DNA of 64,000 bases from Lithacetigena sp037446255 [NCBI: Coprothermobacterota bacterium] (GTDB lineage Bacteria > Coprothermobacterota > HKB111), in NCBI GenBank assembly GCA_037446255.1, contig JBBIIY010000003.1, positions 38,859-102,858 on the forward strand, written 5' to 3'. Made by a program: the position numbers and the translations under genes. Positions within the stretch are counted from its first letter, which is position 1. Every line of letters begins with the position of its first letter. This document shows, piece after piece, positions 46,661-55,175 of the stretch. Below the pieces are notes generated by a model. It had not been told where the DNA came from. It made no database searches and saw nothing but the letters and a program-made list of their open reading frames with translations.

Positions 46661-47951
46661 ACACGAGTTAAATCCGCATGAGTTCAAAATATCGAGTAAT
46701 AAACCCATAGTTTATCTTAAAACCCCCAAGAGAATTGTAATGTTGATGCAACAACATACTGGAGCACCAGCTCAACCGATTGTAAAAGCGGGGGATGCTG
46801 TTTTAAAAGGACAGGTTATTGGAGATTCTCCAGGTTATGTTTTTGCTCCCATTCATTCGTCTATAAGCGGAAAAGTAAAATCAATATCGTCCTGGCTTCA
46901 CCCGATACTTGGCAGAGAAATTGAGTCTATAATCATTGAAAACGATGGCAACACGGATGAAATTATACTAAAACCACTAAATTATCCAATTACCCCTGAG
47001 GACATCAGGCTAAGGGCAAGAGAAGCAGGATTGGTAGGTCAGGGTGGCGCAGCATTTCCTACGCATGTAAAGTTAAACCCAACCAAACCTATTGAATATG
47101 CCATTATCAATGGAGCAGAGTGTGAGCCTTATCTAACTGTGGACCACAGGCAGATGCTGGAGAATCCGGAAAAATTAATTTCTGGATTAAAACTTATCAT
47201 GTTAGCAGTTGGAGCCAAAAAGGGTTTAATTGCTATTGAAGATAATAAAAAGGATGCTATTAAACTGCTGGATGAAATGGTCAGGCAAACTCCAGAGGTT
47301 AGAGTTTTCGTTTTACCCAGTAAGTACCCCCAGGGAGCTGAAAAAGTTATGATTAAAACAATTATTGGAAAAGAAGTGCCCCGTGGAGGACTTCCTCTGG
47401 ATGTGAGTGTAGTGGTTAGTAATGTATCCACAGCTATAAGCCTGGCAGAAGCTGTTTTTGAGGGTAAAGTACTTACCGAGAGAGTAATAACCATTTCCGG
47501 AGACGCAGTCAATGAAGCCATCAACGCTAAAGTTCATTTAGGGGTAATAGTAAAAGATATTGTAGAAAATACAGTTGAGTTTACTGATGGTTACTCCAGA
47601 TTTATAATGGGTGGGCCTATGACAGGTTTTTCTCAGGCTACACTTGATGTGCCTATAATAAAGGGAACATCTGGTTTATTGTTTTTAAGAAAAACCAGGA
47701 TTCAGGAAACAGCAGATTGCATCAGGTGCAGTAGGTGCATTCAAAACTGCCCTCTTAGGCTGATGCCTGCATTTATTACTTCCAGCACCAAATTAGGCGA
47801 CTATTCTAAGGCAGAGTTTTATGGAGCCTCTGATTGTTTTGAATGTGGCAGGTGTTCTTATGTTTGCCCGGCTAATATTCCTCTTGTTCACTATGTTAAA
47901 ATAGCTAAAACCGAATTGTTTAAATTAAGAAAAATGGGTTCAAAGTCATAG
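46650..47951 (+). CDS. rnfC: Rnf ferredoxin:NAD+ oxidoreductase subunit C
   Basis: Peripheral NADH- and FMN-binding subunit of the Rnf complex, 433 residues. N-terminal sandwich-hybrid domain, then the Complex I 51-kDa-like fold with GLVGQGGAAFPTHVKL and INGAECEPYLTVDHR, and two 4Fe-4S motifs at the C-terminus (CIRCSRCIQNCP, CFECGRCSYVCP). GGAGG precedes the ATG, which lies inside the PHP gene. First of six rnf genes in the order CDGEAB, as in Clostridium, Acetobacterium and Thermotoga. Confidence 0.97.
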   Translation: MILEHELNPHEFKISSNKPIVYLKTPKRIVMLMQQHTGAPAQPIVKAGDAVLKGQVIGDSPGYVFAPIHSSISGKVKSISSWLHPILGREIESIIIENDGNTDEIILKPLNYPITPEDIRLRAREAGLVGQGGAAFPTHVKLNPTKPIEYAIINGAECEPYLTVDHRQMLENPEKLISGLKLIMLAVGAKKGLIAIEDNKKDAIKLLDEMVRQTPEVRVFVLPSKYPQGAEKVMIKTIIGKEVPRGGLPLDVSVVVSNVSTAISLAEAVFEGKVLTERVITISGDAVNEAINAKVHLGVIVKDIVENTVEFTDGYSRFIMGGPMTGFSQATLDVPIIKGTSGLLFLRKTRIQETADCIRCSRCIQNCPLRLMPAFITSSTKLGDYSKAEFYGASDCFECGRCSYVCPANIPLVHYVKIAKTELFKLRKMGSKS

Positions 47952-47964
47952 GAGGCAGAGTAAA

Positions 47965-48900
47965 TTGGCAGAATTGAATGAAAGTAAAGTTATAATTTCA
48001 CCTTCTCCTCATTTTCATGCCGATATCAATAGTGATAAAATAATGAATAGAGTTATATTATCACTGGTACCGGCTTCTTTCGCAGCTTTTTACTTTTTCG
48101 GTTGGATTAGTTTTTTGAAAGTTGTGGGTTTATCAGTTGCTTCAGCGATTTTATTTGAATTTATCATACTCAGGTTATTTAAAAGAAAACCCATCGCAGG
48201 AACTTATTCCAGTAGTGTGGTTACAGGATTACTCCTGGCTTTAACTTTGCCTCCTACCTCCCCATGGTGGATACCCATTGTGGGCAGCGCTATTGCTATT
48301 GTTGTAGCGAAAGAATTTTTTGGAGGTCTTGGGCATAATCCTTTTAATCCAGCGCTGGTTGGAAGAGCGGTCTTATTAATTTCCTGGCCCACCCACCTGA
48401 CAACTTTTGTCCAGCCTTTTTCAGGGATAACCACAGCTACTCCCCTGGCTTTTTTCAGGGATAATTTATCCTTACCTTCCTATCAGGATTTATTATTAGG
48501 TAATACTGCTGGCTCTTTAGGTGAAACTTCAGCCATAGCCCTGATATTAGGAGGTTTATTTTTACTCTTATCCAGAACTATTGAATGGCGAATACCTGTT
48601 GCTTATTTAGGGTCCGCTGCTATTTTGAGTTTGACTTTGGGTAGAGATCCGATCTTTGACCTCCTGGCAGGAGGTATTCTTCTGGGAGCATTTTTTATGG
48701 CAACAGATTATGTTACAAGCCCCATTACTCCCTGGGGAAAGCTTTTATTTGGAATAGGTTGCGGTCTATTAACCATTACTATCAGGGCTTTTGGCGGTTA
48801 TCCTGAAGGGGTTACTTATGCCATCCTTATTATGAATGCTTTTGCACCTATGCTGGAACAAGCAACCCTTCCTAGAAAATTTGGGATGGTGCGTAAATGA
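47965..48900 (+). CDS. rnfD: Rnf complex subunit D
   Basis: Membrane subunit carrying covalent FMN, 311 residues with about nine to ten TM helices. The flavinylation motif is SGITTATPLAF (about residue 150), where a Thr receives FMN from ApbE, encoded at 53779. GGLGHNPFNPALVGRA and PEGVTYAILIMNAFAP are family signatures. GGAGG lies nine bases before the TTG start. The stop overlaps rnfG by ATGA. Confidence 0.96.
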   Translation: MAELNESKVIISPSPHFHADINSDKIMNRVILSLVPASFAAFYFFGWISFLKVVGLSVASAILFEFIILRLFKRKPIAGTYSSSVVTGLLLALTLPPTSPWWIPIVGSAIAIVVAKEFFGGLGHNPFNPALVGRAVLLISWPTHLTTFVQPFSGITTATPLAFFRDNLSLPSYQDLLLGNTAGSLGETSAIALILGGLFLLLSRTIEWRIPVAYLGSAAILSLTLGRDPIFDLLAGGILLGAFFMATDYVTSPITPWGKLLFGIGCGLLTITIRAFGGYPEGVTYAILIMNAFAPMLEQATLPRKFGMVRK

Positions 48901-49463
48901 ATGCCCTGAGACTTGGTTTTATATTAATGCTGGTAGGAATTATATCATCAGGAGCCCTGTCTTATGTTTATTTTCAAACTAAACCTATTATTGAGCAACA
49001 AAAAGATGAAGATACGCTACGGATGTTAAATGAAGCATTACCTTCAGCAAAAGGTTTCAGGGAGTTGGATGCCTCAGAATTTGAACCTCTTGATGATTCT
49101 GTAATGACCATCACCAACATATATCTTGGTACCATTAACTCACAGAAGGACCCGGTTGGAGTAGTATTGAAAGGGGTAACAGTAGGCTATGGCGGGGCTA
49201 TTGTAATGCTAATAGGAATTTCCAACGATAATAGAATTACCGGGATTGAAATAATTGAACACAAGGAAACTCCTGGTCTTGGTTCTAAAATTGCTGATGT
49301 ATCATTTACCGGTATGTTTATAGGTAAAACTCTGGAAGACCCTTTAACCATCAAGAACGATTTAACTGCCATAGCAGGAGCAACCAAGTCTTCAGCAGCA
49401 GTTGCAAAACTGGTTAAAAAAATAGCAGAATATGTGTTGAAAAATAGGGAGGCTTGGAAATAA
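48897..49463 (+). CDS. rnfG: Rnf complex subunit G
   Basis: FMN-carrying subunit with one N-terminal TM helix (about 5-25) and an extracytoplasmic FMN-binding domain, 188 residues. The flavinylation site is AIAGATKSSAAV near the C-terminus, and HKETPGLGSKI is the matching conserved loop. Needs ApbE for maturation. Overlaps rnfD at the start and ends 1 base into the rnfE ATG. Confidence 0.95.
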   Translation: MNALRLGFILMLVGIISSGALSYVYFQTKPIIEQQKDEDTLRMLNEALPSAKGFRELDASEFEPLDDSVMTITNIYLGTINSQKDPVGVVLKGVTVGYGGAIVMLIGISNDNRITGIEIIEHKETPGLGSKIADVSFTGMFIGKTLEDPLTIKNDLTAIAGATKSSAAVAKLVKKIAEYVLKNREAWK

Positions 49464-50086
49464 TGAAACAGCTCTGGAAAGATTTTGTAAATGGAATTAT
49501 ATCGGAAAATGCTGTATTAAAACTGATGATAGGTTTATGTCCGGTTCTTGCTGTATCCACAACCGTCATGAATGGGATTGGTATGGGTCTTGCTACCACC
49601 TTTGTTCTTTTGGGTTCAAACATAACCATCGCTCTCATCAGGAATGTTGTCCCTAAGGAAATCAGGATACCTGTATTTATCATTATTATAGCTACCTTTG
49701 TGACTATTACCGACCTATCAATGGCTGCTTATTTTCCATCACTCCATAAAACCCTCGGTATATTTATTCCTCTCATAGTAGTCAACTGTATCATTATGGG
49801 TAGAGCAGAAGCTTTTGCTTCCAGAAATACCCTGATAAGGGCAATTGCTGATGGACTAGGAATGGGGATTGGCTTTATATTGACTCTCGTAGTGCTCTCG
49901 GGTGTGAGGGAATTTCTTGGTAATGGAACTATTTTGGGAATTTCTTTACCTTTTAAAGGTTTTGAACCTGCTTTAATAATGATTCTTCCTCCAGGTGCAT
50001 TTTTTGCAATCGGTATTATGATAGCCATATTTAATAATCTGTTTAAACTGAAAAGTGACGGAGGACACAAACATGGATCTGCTTAA
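49463..50086 (+). CDS. rnfE: Rnf complex subunit E
   Basis: Integral membrane subunit of about 207 residues with six TM helices, homologous to RnfA and likely in antiparallel topology. NAVLKLMIGLCPVLAVSTT and the IPLIVVNCIIMGRAEAFA stretch are family signatures, the latter holding the Cys that binds the membrane 2Fe-2S cluster with its RnfA partner. ATG 49463 is 10 bases after GGGAGG; a TTG at 49454 would sit on that site. Confidence 0.95.
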   Translation: MKQLWKDFVNGIISENAVLKLMIGLCPVLAVSTTVMNGIGMGLATTFVLLGSNITIALIRNVVPKEIRIPVFIIIIATFVTITDLSMAAYFPSLHKTLGIFIPLIVVNCIIMGRAEAFASRNTLIRAIADGLGMGIGFILTLVVLSGVREFLGNGTILGISLPFKGFEPALIMILPPGAFFAIGIMIAIFNNLFKLKSDGGHKHGSA

Positions 50087-50648
50087 GCTTTTCATCGCGG
50101 CATTACTTGTTAATAATATCGTTCTGATGAGATTCTTGGCGCTATGTTCTTATGTAGGAATGACCGCAGAACCCGGACCTGCTTTGGGTATGGGTTGGGC
50201 AGTAACTTTTGTAATGGTGTTAGCCGGAGTAGCAACCTGGTTCTTGAATGTTTTTATTTTACAACCCCTGGGATTATCTTTTTTGAGTACACTCATCTTT
50301 ATCCTGGTTATTGCTTCACTGGTTCAATTGGTGGAGATTTACCTCAGGAAAAGCATACCCTCCCTCTATCATGTTATGGGGATATATCTACCATTGATAA
50401 CTACTAACTGTGCTATACTGGGACTTACTTTTATAAATCAAAGAGAAGGATATACCCTGATACAGTCAATTGTTAATTCAATAGGAGTTGCCCTGGGTTA
50501 CACTCTGGCCATGCTCCTATTAGCTAACCTGCGACAGAGGATTAAGCATAGTAATATACCAAAATTTCTGGAAGGTTATCCCATAGTATTTATATTAACT
50601 GCTATTTTAGCAGTAGCCTTTATGGGATTCACCGGTATGGCCAAGTAA
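50073..50648 (+). CDS. rnfA: Rnf complex subunit A
   Basis: Integral membrane subunit of about 191 residues, six TM helices. LVNNIVLMRFLALCSYVGM at the N-terminus and IYLPLITTNCAILG in the middle are diagnostic; these two Cys positions pair with those in RnfE to hold a 2Fe-2S cluster within the membrane. ATG 50073 is eight bases after GGAGG and overlaps rnfE by 14 bases. Confidence 0.96.
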   Translation: MDLLKLFIAALLVNNIVLMRFLALCSYVGMTAEPGPALGMGWAVTFVMVLAGVATWFLNVFILQPLGLSFLSTLIFILVIASLVQLVEIYLRKSIPSLYHVMGIYLPLITTNCAILGLTFINQREGYTLIQSIVNSIGVALGYTLAMLLLANLRQRIKHSNIPKFLEGYPIVFILTAILAVAFMGFTGMAK

Positions 50649-50660
50649 GGAGATTAAGTT

Positions 50661-51488
50661 ATGATTGAATTTATTATTCAGAGTTTAATAGTTACCGGTG
50701 GATTAGGACTGGTTTTTGGTTTGGGGTTAGCACTATTTTCCCAAAAATTTAAAGTTGAAGAAGACCCTCGTTTAGAGATGATACAAAATCTATTACCCGG
50801 GGCAAATTGCGGAGCTTGCGGTTATCCCGGGTGCAGACAATTAGCTGAATATATTTTACGAGGTGAATTGGGGCCAGAAAAATGTACAGTGGGGGGAAGT
50901 AAAGTAGTTACTGAAATTGGTAAATTATTGGGAATTGAGGTTTCACAGGTAATACCTGGTGTTGCCCGTATTCTATGTCAGGGAGACGAGGCTCGCTCCT
51001 ATAGTAGAGCTGAATACTACGGAATAAATACCTGTAATGCGGCTTCTCAGATTTCTGGCGGATTTAAGCAATGTATTTATGGTTGCTTGGGGTTAGCAGA
51101 TTGCGTTAAAGTTTGTGTTTTTGATGCCCTAAGGATGTCCAGTGATAATTTACCCATAGTTGAAGAAAGTAAATGTACTGCTTGTGGTTTATGTATCAAA
51201 GCTTGCCCCAGAAAAATTATAGCGATTTTTCCCCGAGATAATTATGTTATCATTTCCTGTGTTTCACCCCAGAAAGGTCCAGAAGTCAGAAAAGCCTGTC
51301 AGGTAGGTTGTATCAAATGCGGTATTTGTGTAAAGAACTGTCCTAAAGGAGCAATCCGCCTGGAACCATCTTTAGGAAATTTGGCTGTTATTGACTATGC
51401 TTTATGTGATTATTGCGGAACCTGTGTGGAGAAATGTCCTACAAAATCCATAGTTAACTATATCAAAGTGCCTGTACATGCAGATTAA
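50661..51488 (+). CDS. rnfB: Rnf complex subunit B
   Basis: Ferredoxin-accepting subunit, 275 residues: one N-terminal TM helix (about 4-28), a 4Fe-4S domain with NCGACGYPGC plus a later Cys (GPEKC), then several ferredoxin-type CxxCxxCxxxC motifs (CTACGLCIKACP, CIKCGICVKNCP, CDYCGTCVEKCP). The number of ferredoxin motifs is on the high side, consistent with anaerobe-type RnfB. The AmmeMemoRadiSam LigB-like gene starts inside its last codons, so the operon does not end here. Confidence 0.95.
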   Translation: MIEFIIQSLIVTGGLGLVFGLGLALFSQKFKVEEDPRLEMIQNLLPGANCGACGYPGCRQLAEYILRGELGPEKCTVGGSKVVTEIGKLLGIEVSQVIPGVARILCQGDEARSYSRAEYYGINTCNAASQISGGFKQCIYGCLGLADCVKVCVFDALRMSSDNLPIVEESKCTACGLCIKACPRKIIAIFPRDNYVIISCVSPQKGPEVRKACQVGCIKCGICVKNCPKGAIRLEPSLGNLAVIDYALCDYCGTCVEKCPTKSIVNYIKVPVHAD

Positions 51489-52266
51489 AAAAGGTTTACT
51501 TTTTCCCCACCCCCCATTATTAATAAAAGAGATCGGCGGCAAAAGATTGTTGGAAGTTAATAAAACTTTAAAAGGTATTGAAAAAGCTCTTGCATCTCTG
51601 GAAGGGGTTAGCCTGGATACTATAGTTATTATGGGTCCCCATACCCCTGTTTCCAGAAATGCGATAACCATCCTGGCTTCCAGGGAGGTTAAAGGGAGCT
51701 TTATCAATTTTGGTTTTCCTGAAATAACTCTTTCAGGTGAATGTGACGTAGAATTTATTTCACACCTGGTCTCTAAGGAAAATAAGGTACAATTCAATCC
51801 ATTATATGAAACTTCCCTGGACCATGGTATCATGTTGCCGCTTTACTTTTTACATAAAAAAGGTATTAAAGGAAAATTGGTTGTTACCAGTATTGCCTGG
51901 GAGGGAGTGGATTATCATATGGATTTTGGAAAAATTATCAGTGAAACTGCACGAGAATTAAATAGAAATCTGCTGATAATTGCCAGTGGTGATATGTCTC
52001 ATCGTTTAACTTATAATGCACCTGCTGGGTATGACCCCCAGGGGAAATTGTTTGATCATATGATAGCTAATTTCTTTGAAACTGGAGATGTTTCCAGGGT
52101 AAAAAATATGGATTGGGAGTTATTAGAAAGAGCTGGTGAATGTGGGTATAGACCTTTAATGACCCTGATTGGTGCGTTTTCTGATTCTACCTTTAAATCA
52201 AAACTGTATTCCTATGAATGTCCTTTTGGTGTTGGTTATCTGGTGGGAGGTATAGAGGAAGTATAA
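51478..52266 (+). CDS. LigB/MEMO-like domain protein of the AmmeMemoRadiSam system
   Basis: Class III extradiol-dioxygenase-like (LigB fold) protein, 262 residues. Likely metal ligands are in FPHPPLLI, MGPHTPVSRNA, SLDHGIMLPLYFLH and ASGDMSHRLTY; the C-terminal YECPFGVGYLVGGI is family-typical. In many Bacillota this domain is fused to AMMECR1 as one protein; here a TAA ends it and a TTG in the same frame begins the AMMECR1 gene directly. Biochemical role unknown. The ATG overlaps the rnfB stop by 11 bases. Confidence 0.85.
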   Translation: MQIKKGLLFPHPPLLIKEIGGKRLLEVNKTLKGIEKALASLEGVSLDTIVIMGPHTPVSRNAITILASREVKGSFINFGFPEITLSGECDVEFISHLVSKENKVQFNPLYETSLDHGIMLPLYFLHKKGIKGKLVVTSIAWEGVDYHMDFGKIISETARELNRNLLIIASGDMSHRLTYNAPAGYDPQGKLFDHMIANFFETGDVSRVKNMDWELLERAGECGYRPLMTLIGAFSDSTFKSKLYSYECPFGVGYLVGGIEEV

Positions 52267-52779
52267 TTGCATCCTCTGATTATTCTGGCAAAAGAAGCTG
52301 TGGAATTATACCTGACTGAGGGACGAAAACCTTCTCCAACAATTATTGATGAGTTAAATTGTGATTACCGATTACCAGCACCCTGTTTTGTAACTATACG
52401 TTCTAAAGGAAAATTGCGAGGTTGTATTGGAACAATCTCCAGCACTCAGGAAAATTTAACCTTGGAAATTATAGAAAACGCTATTAAAGCTGCTACCAGA
52501 GACCCTCGTTTTCCTCCCATTGAAACTTGTGAGCTTCCCAACCTGAATTATTCTCTTGATATATTAAGTCCTCTGCAGGAAGTTAGAGATATTTCCAGAC
52601 TTAATCCCCTGAAGTATGGAGTAGTAGTGGAAAAAGGCTTAAAGAGAGGGGTGTTATTACCTGGTATAGAAGGCATAAATTCTGTAGAACAACAAATTCG
52701 CATAGCTCGATTAAAAGCTGGTATTGATGAGGACGATGAAATTAAAATATATTTTTTTGAAGTTCAAAGGTTGGAATAA
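52267..52779 (+). CDS. AMMECR1-domain protein of the AmmeMemoRadiSam system
   Basis: A 170-residue AMMECR1 domain: PCFVTIRSKGKLRGCIGTIS is the hallmark with the conserved RGCIG, followed by AAKAATRDPRFPPI-like AIKAATRDPRFPPIETCEL, SLDILSPLQEV and KRGVLLPGIEG. The Cys of RGCIG is thought to be functionally important, but the reaction is unknown. The TTG start comes immediately after the stop of the LigB-like frame and has GAGGAAG about six bases upstream. The radical SAM gene follows after 19 bases. Confidence 0.88.
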   Translation: MHPLIILAKEAVELYLTEGRKPSPTIIDELNCDYRLPAPCFVTIRSKGKLRGCIGTISSTQENLTLEIIENAIKAATRDPRFPPIETCELPNLNYSLDILSPLQEVRDISRLNPLKYGVVVEKGLKRGVLLPGIEGINSVEQQIRIARLKAGIDEDDEIKIYFFEVQRLE

Positions 52780-52798
52780 GTAAAGGGGATTTAAACTA

Positions 52799-53809
52799 CT
52801 GAAAAAAGCATCTTATTATGAATCCTTAATAGATAATAGGGTTCGTTGCTTTCTCTGTCCCAACCTTTGCCTGATATCTGAAGGAAAAATAGGTAAATGT
52901 GGTGTAAGGGAAAATATTGAAGGCGTCCTTTATACTTTGATTTATAACCGTGCTGCTTCCATAGCAGTTGACCCAATTGAAAAAAAGCCCGTGTATCATT
53001 ATAAGCCCGGAAGTTCAGTTCTTTCTGTAGGGACAGTTGGGTGTAATTTAAGGTGTCGCCACTGTCAGAATTGGGAGTTATCCCGTTCGTCTTGCCAGAA
53101 TGTAAATTTGAGAGATATCAGTACCCACCAGCTTTCTAAAATAGCCTTAAAAACAAACTCTAAAGGAATTAGCTGGACCTATAACGAACCTACTATCTGG
53201 TTTGAATATGTTAGGGAAAGTGCAAAAAATGCGCAAGAGAATAATCTATACACGGTTATGGTTACCAATGGATTTATCAAGGAAAAGCCTTTAAAAGAAT
53301 TACTCAATTATATAGATGTTTACAGAGTTGATATTAAAGCTTTTTCTCGGAACACTTTTAAATTAATCACAGGATTATCTGAGGTAGAAATTCCCATGGC
53401 ATCTGCTTTGCAGGCAAAAGAGTCCGGAATTCATGTGGAAATTGTTACTAACATTATAACTACAATTAATGATGCTGAAGATGAACTTAAGTCAATTGCT
53501 ACTTTTATAAGTGAAAAACTGGGAAATAAAACCCCCTGGCATATTACCCGGTTTTTCCCTTATCTGGAATTTTCTTATCTTACTCCAACTCCTATACAAT
53601 CACTAATCAGGGCTAAAGATATAGGTAAGGAGTGTGGATTAGATTTTATTTATTTAGGGAATGCCAGAGAAATATTAGAAGAAAATACTGTCTGTCCCAG
53701 GTGTAATAGTGTTGCTATAAAAAGAACTGGATTTGAAGTTCATAAAGTTGAAGTTACAGATAAGGGAGATTGTAAGGTTTGCGGAGAGCATTTAAATATT
53801 CATCCCTGA
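52799..53809 (+). CDS. AmmeMemoRadiSam system radical SAM enzyme, probable CTG start
   Basis: Radical SAM enzyme of about 336 residues, related to PFL-activating enzymes. Upstream of the first ordinary start (TTG 52937) the frame stays open to a stop at 52781, and its 46 residues match the family N-terminus, with four conserved cysteines (C17, C20, C24, C34; RCFLCPNLC...GKCGVRE). The only suitable start there is CTG 52799, ten bases after AAGGGGA. The SAM cluster is CNLRCRHC (C82, C86, C89), and a CxxC-CxxC zinc ribbon ends the protein. Substrate unknown; the LigB-like and AMMECR1 partners lie just upstream. Confidence 0.85.
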   Translation: MKKASYYESLIDNRVRCFLCPNLCLISEGKIGKCGVRENIEGVLYTLIYNRAASIAVDPIEKKPVYHYKPGSSVLSVGTVGCNLRCRHCQNWELSRSSCQNVNLRDISTHQLSKIALKTNSKGISWTYNEPTIWFEYVRESAKNAQENNLYTVMVTNGFIKEKPLKELLNYIDVYRVDIKAFSRNTFKLITGLSEVEIPMASALQAKESGIHVEIVTNIITTINDAEDELKSIATFISEKLGNKTPWHITRFFPYLEFSYLTPTPIQSLIRAKDIGKECGLDFIYLGNAREILEENTVCPRCNSVAIKRTGFEVHKVEVTDKGDCKVCGEHLNIHP

Positions 53810-54792
53810 TTCTCTTAGTTTTAGCCTTGCTATTTGCTTACTGGGTAAATAAAGCAGAAACCAAGCCTCGAACTGTTAGAGATTTTGCTATGGATACCTA
53901 TATTGAAATTACTACTTACCGTCATTCTGATGATGCAGTTACGGAAGAGATGTTAAATGATTTTAAATTATTAGAATCAATCTTCAATCGTTACGATGAA
54001 AATTCGGTTGTTTTTGATGTGAATAAAAATGCTTATGAAAAGCCCATTTATATTCCCGCTATCTTTATGAATTTACTCACAGAGAGTTTAAAGTTGTTTT
54101 ATTATACCGAAGGTCATTTTAATCCTGCGATAGGACCTCTGGTAGATATATGGATGAAGGTAATCAAAGGAGAAGAGTTTACTGATTTACCCGAAATTAA
54201 TATATTAAATGAGGCAATGTCTCTAAGTAAAACCAGGAATATAATTATTAATGAACAGGATAGGCAGGTATCCTTTACTATTCCAGGGGTTTCACTTGAT
54301 TTTGGTGCTGTGGTTAAAGGTTTTGCTGTAGATAGAGCTTTTGAAATACTGAAAAACAGGGGGACTGACAGAGCTGTTATAAATGCTGGAGGCACTATAG
54401 GAGTGTATGGTTCTCCGGCGGGAAGGAAATACTGGAGAATTGGTATCCAGCATCCCAGAAGAGAGGGTATTATTGGTGTATTGAATTTAACCTCAAATAT
54501 GGTAGTTTCAACTTCCGGTGATTACGAAAGGTATAAAATTATTAATGGGAAAAGGTATCACCACCTACTAAACCCTTTTACAGGTTATCCATCGGAGGAG
54601 TTGCTAAGCGTAACTATAATAAATAAAAATGGTCTTCTTTCCGATGCTGTTTCTACGGCTGTTATGTCTATGGGTCTGCAGAAAGGGATAGAATTTCTTA
54701 CCCAAAAATCTCTAATGGCTATAATCATAACCCCCGATTTGAAGATTCATTTCACAGGTGATGCTGAAAGTTTATTTCAGCCCGAGTTATGA
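53779..54792 (+). CDS. apbE: FAD:protein FMN transferase
   Basis: Flavin transferase that attaches FMN covalently to Thr in RnfG and RnfD outside the membrane. The 337-residue protein has an N-terminal membrane anchor/signal (about 7-23, no lipobox Cys), then FAMDTYIEITTY, SLDFGAVVKGFAVDRA, AVINAGGTIGVYG, and the metal-binding HHLLNPFTGYP and DAVSTAVMSMG. Its overlap with the radical SAM gene (31 bases) and proximity to rnfCDGEAB make the Rnf subunits the obvious substrates. Confidence 0.95.
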   Translation: MRRAFKYSSLILLVLALLFAYWVNKAETKPRTVRDFAMDTYIEITTYRHSDDAVTEEMLNDFKLLESIFNRYDENSVVFDVNKNAYEKPIYIPAIFMNLLTESLKLFYYTEGHFNPAIGPLVDIWMKVIKGEEFTDLPEINILNEAMSLSKTRNIIINEQDRQVSFTIPGVSLDFGAVVKGFAVDRAFEILKNRGTDRAVINAGGTIGVYGSPAGRKYWRIGIQHPRREGIIGVLNLTSNMVVSTSGDYERYKIINGKRYHHLLNPFTGYPSEELLSVTIINKNGLLSDAVSTAVMSMGLQKGIEFLTQKSLMAIIITPDLKIHFTGDAESLFQPEL

Positions 54793-55175
54793 AACGAGGA
54801 GATTTACTGATTTATCTATTTACCGCTTCTATGTTACTATTTTCTTTTTTACTCTACTTGTTTCTATATTCTGGGTGGGGTTTTAACCAACGAATTGAAT
54901 CAGTAATAGTAGAATATAAAAAACAGGTTTATGCAAAGATACCCCTGCCCTCCGAAGAGAGAACCATTGAGTTAAAAGGTACCTGGGGTAATTTGATACT
55001 TGATCTGAATGGTTATAATGTTAGAATAAACCCATCTTCACCACATTACTGTCCTGATAAAATATGTATGAACCAGGGGTGGATTAGTAAACCACCCGGA
55101 ACTATTGTTTGCTTACCCAACAGGATAATTATTTACTACCAGGGAGGAAACGATATTGATGGACTCACCCACTAA
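54789..55175 (+). CDS. NusG domain II-containing protein
   Basis: A 128-residue protein with one N-terminal TM helix (about 9-28) and an exported NusG-II (DUF) domain with SSPHYCPDKICMNQGWISKP and IVCLPNRIIIYY; the paired Cys residues may form a disulfide or bind metal. Such genes regularly sit beside apbE and Gx-transporter genes in Rnf-containing anaerobes, but no role is proved. ATGA overlap with apbE. Confidence 0.85.
   Translation: MKRGDLLIYLFTASMLLFSFLLYLFLYSGWGFNQRIESVIVEYKKQVYAKIPLPSEERTIELKGTWGNLILDLNGYNVRINPSSPHYCPDKICMNQGWISKPPGTIVCLPNRIIIYYQGGNDIDGLTH

Noticed and set aside
47129-47524. 131-residue antisense frame inside rnfC
   Set aside because: Low-complexity Ser/Ile/Leu composition, fully covered by rnfC.
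51402-51833. 143-residue antisense frame across the rnfB/LigB-like junction
   Set aside because: It spans two well-supported genes and shows no family motif.
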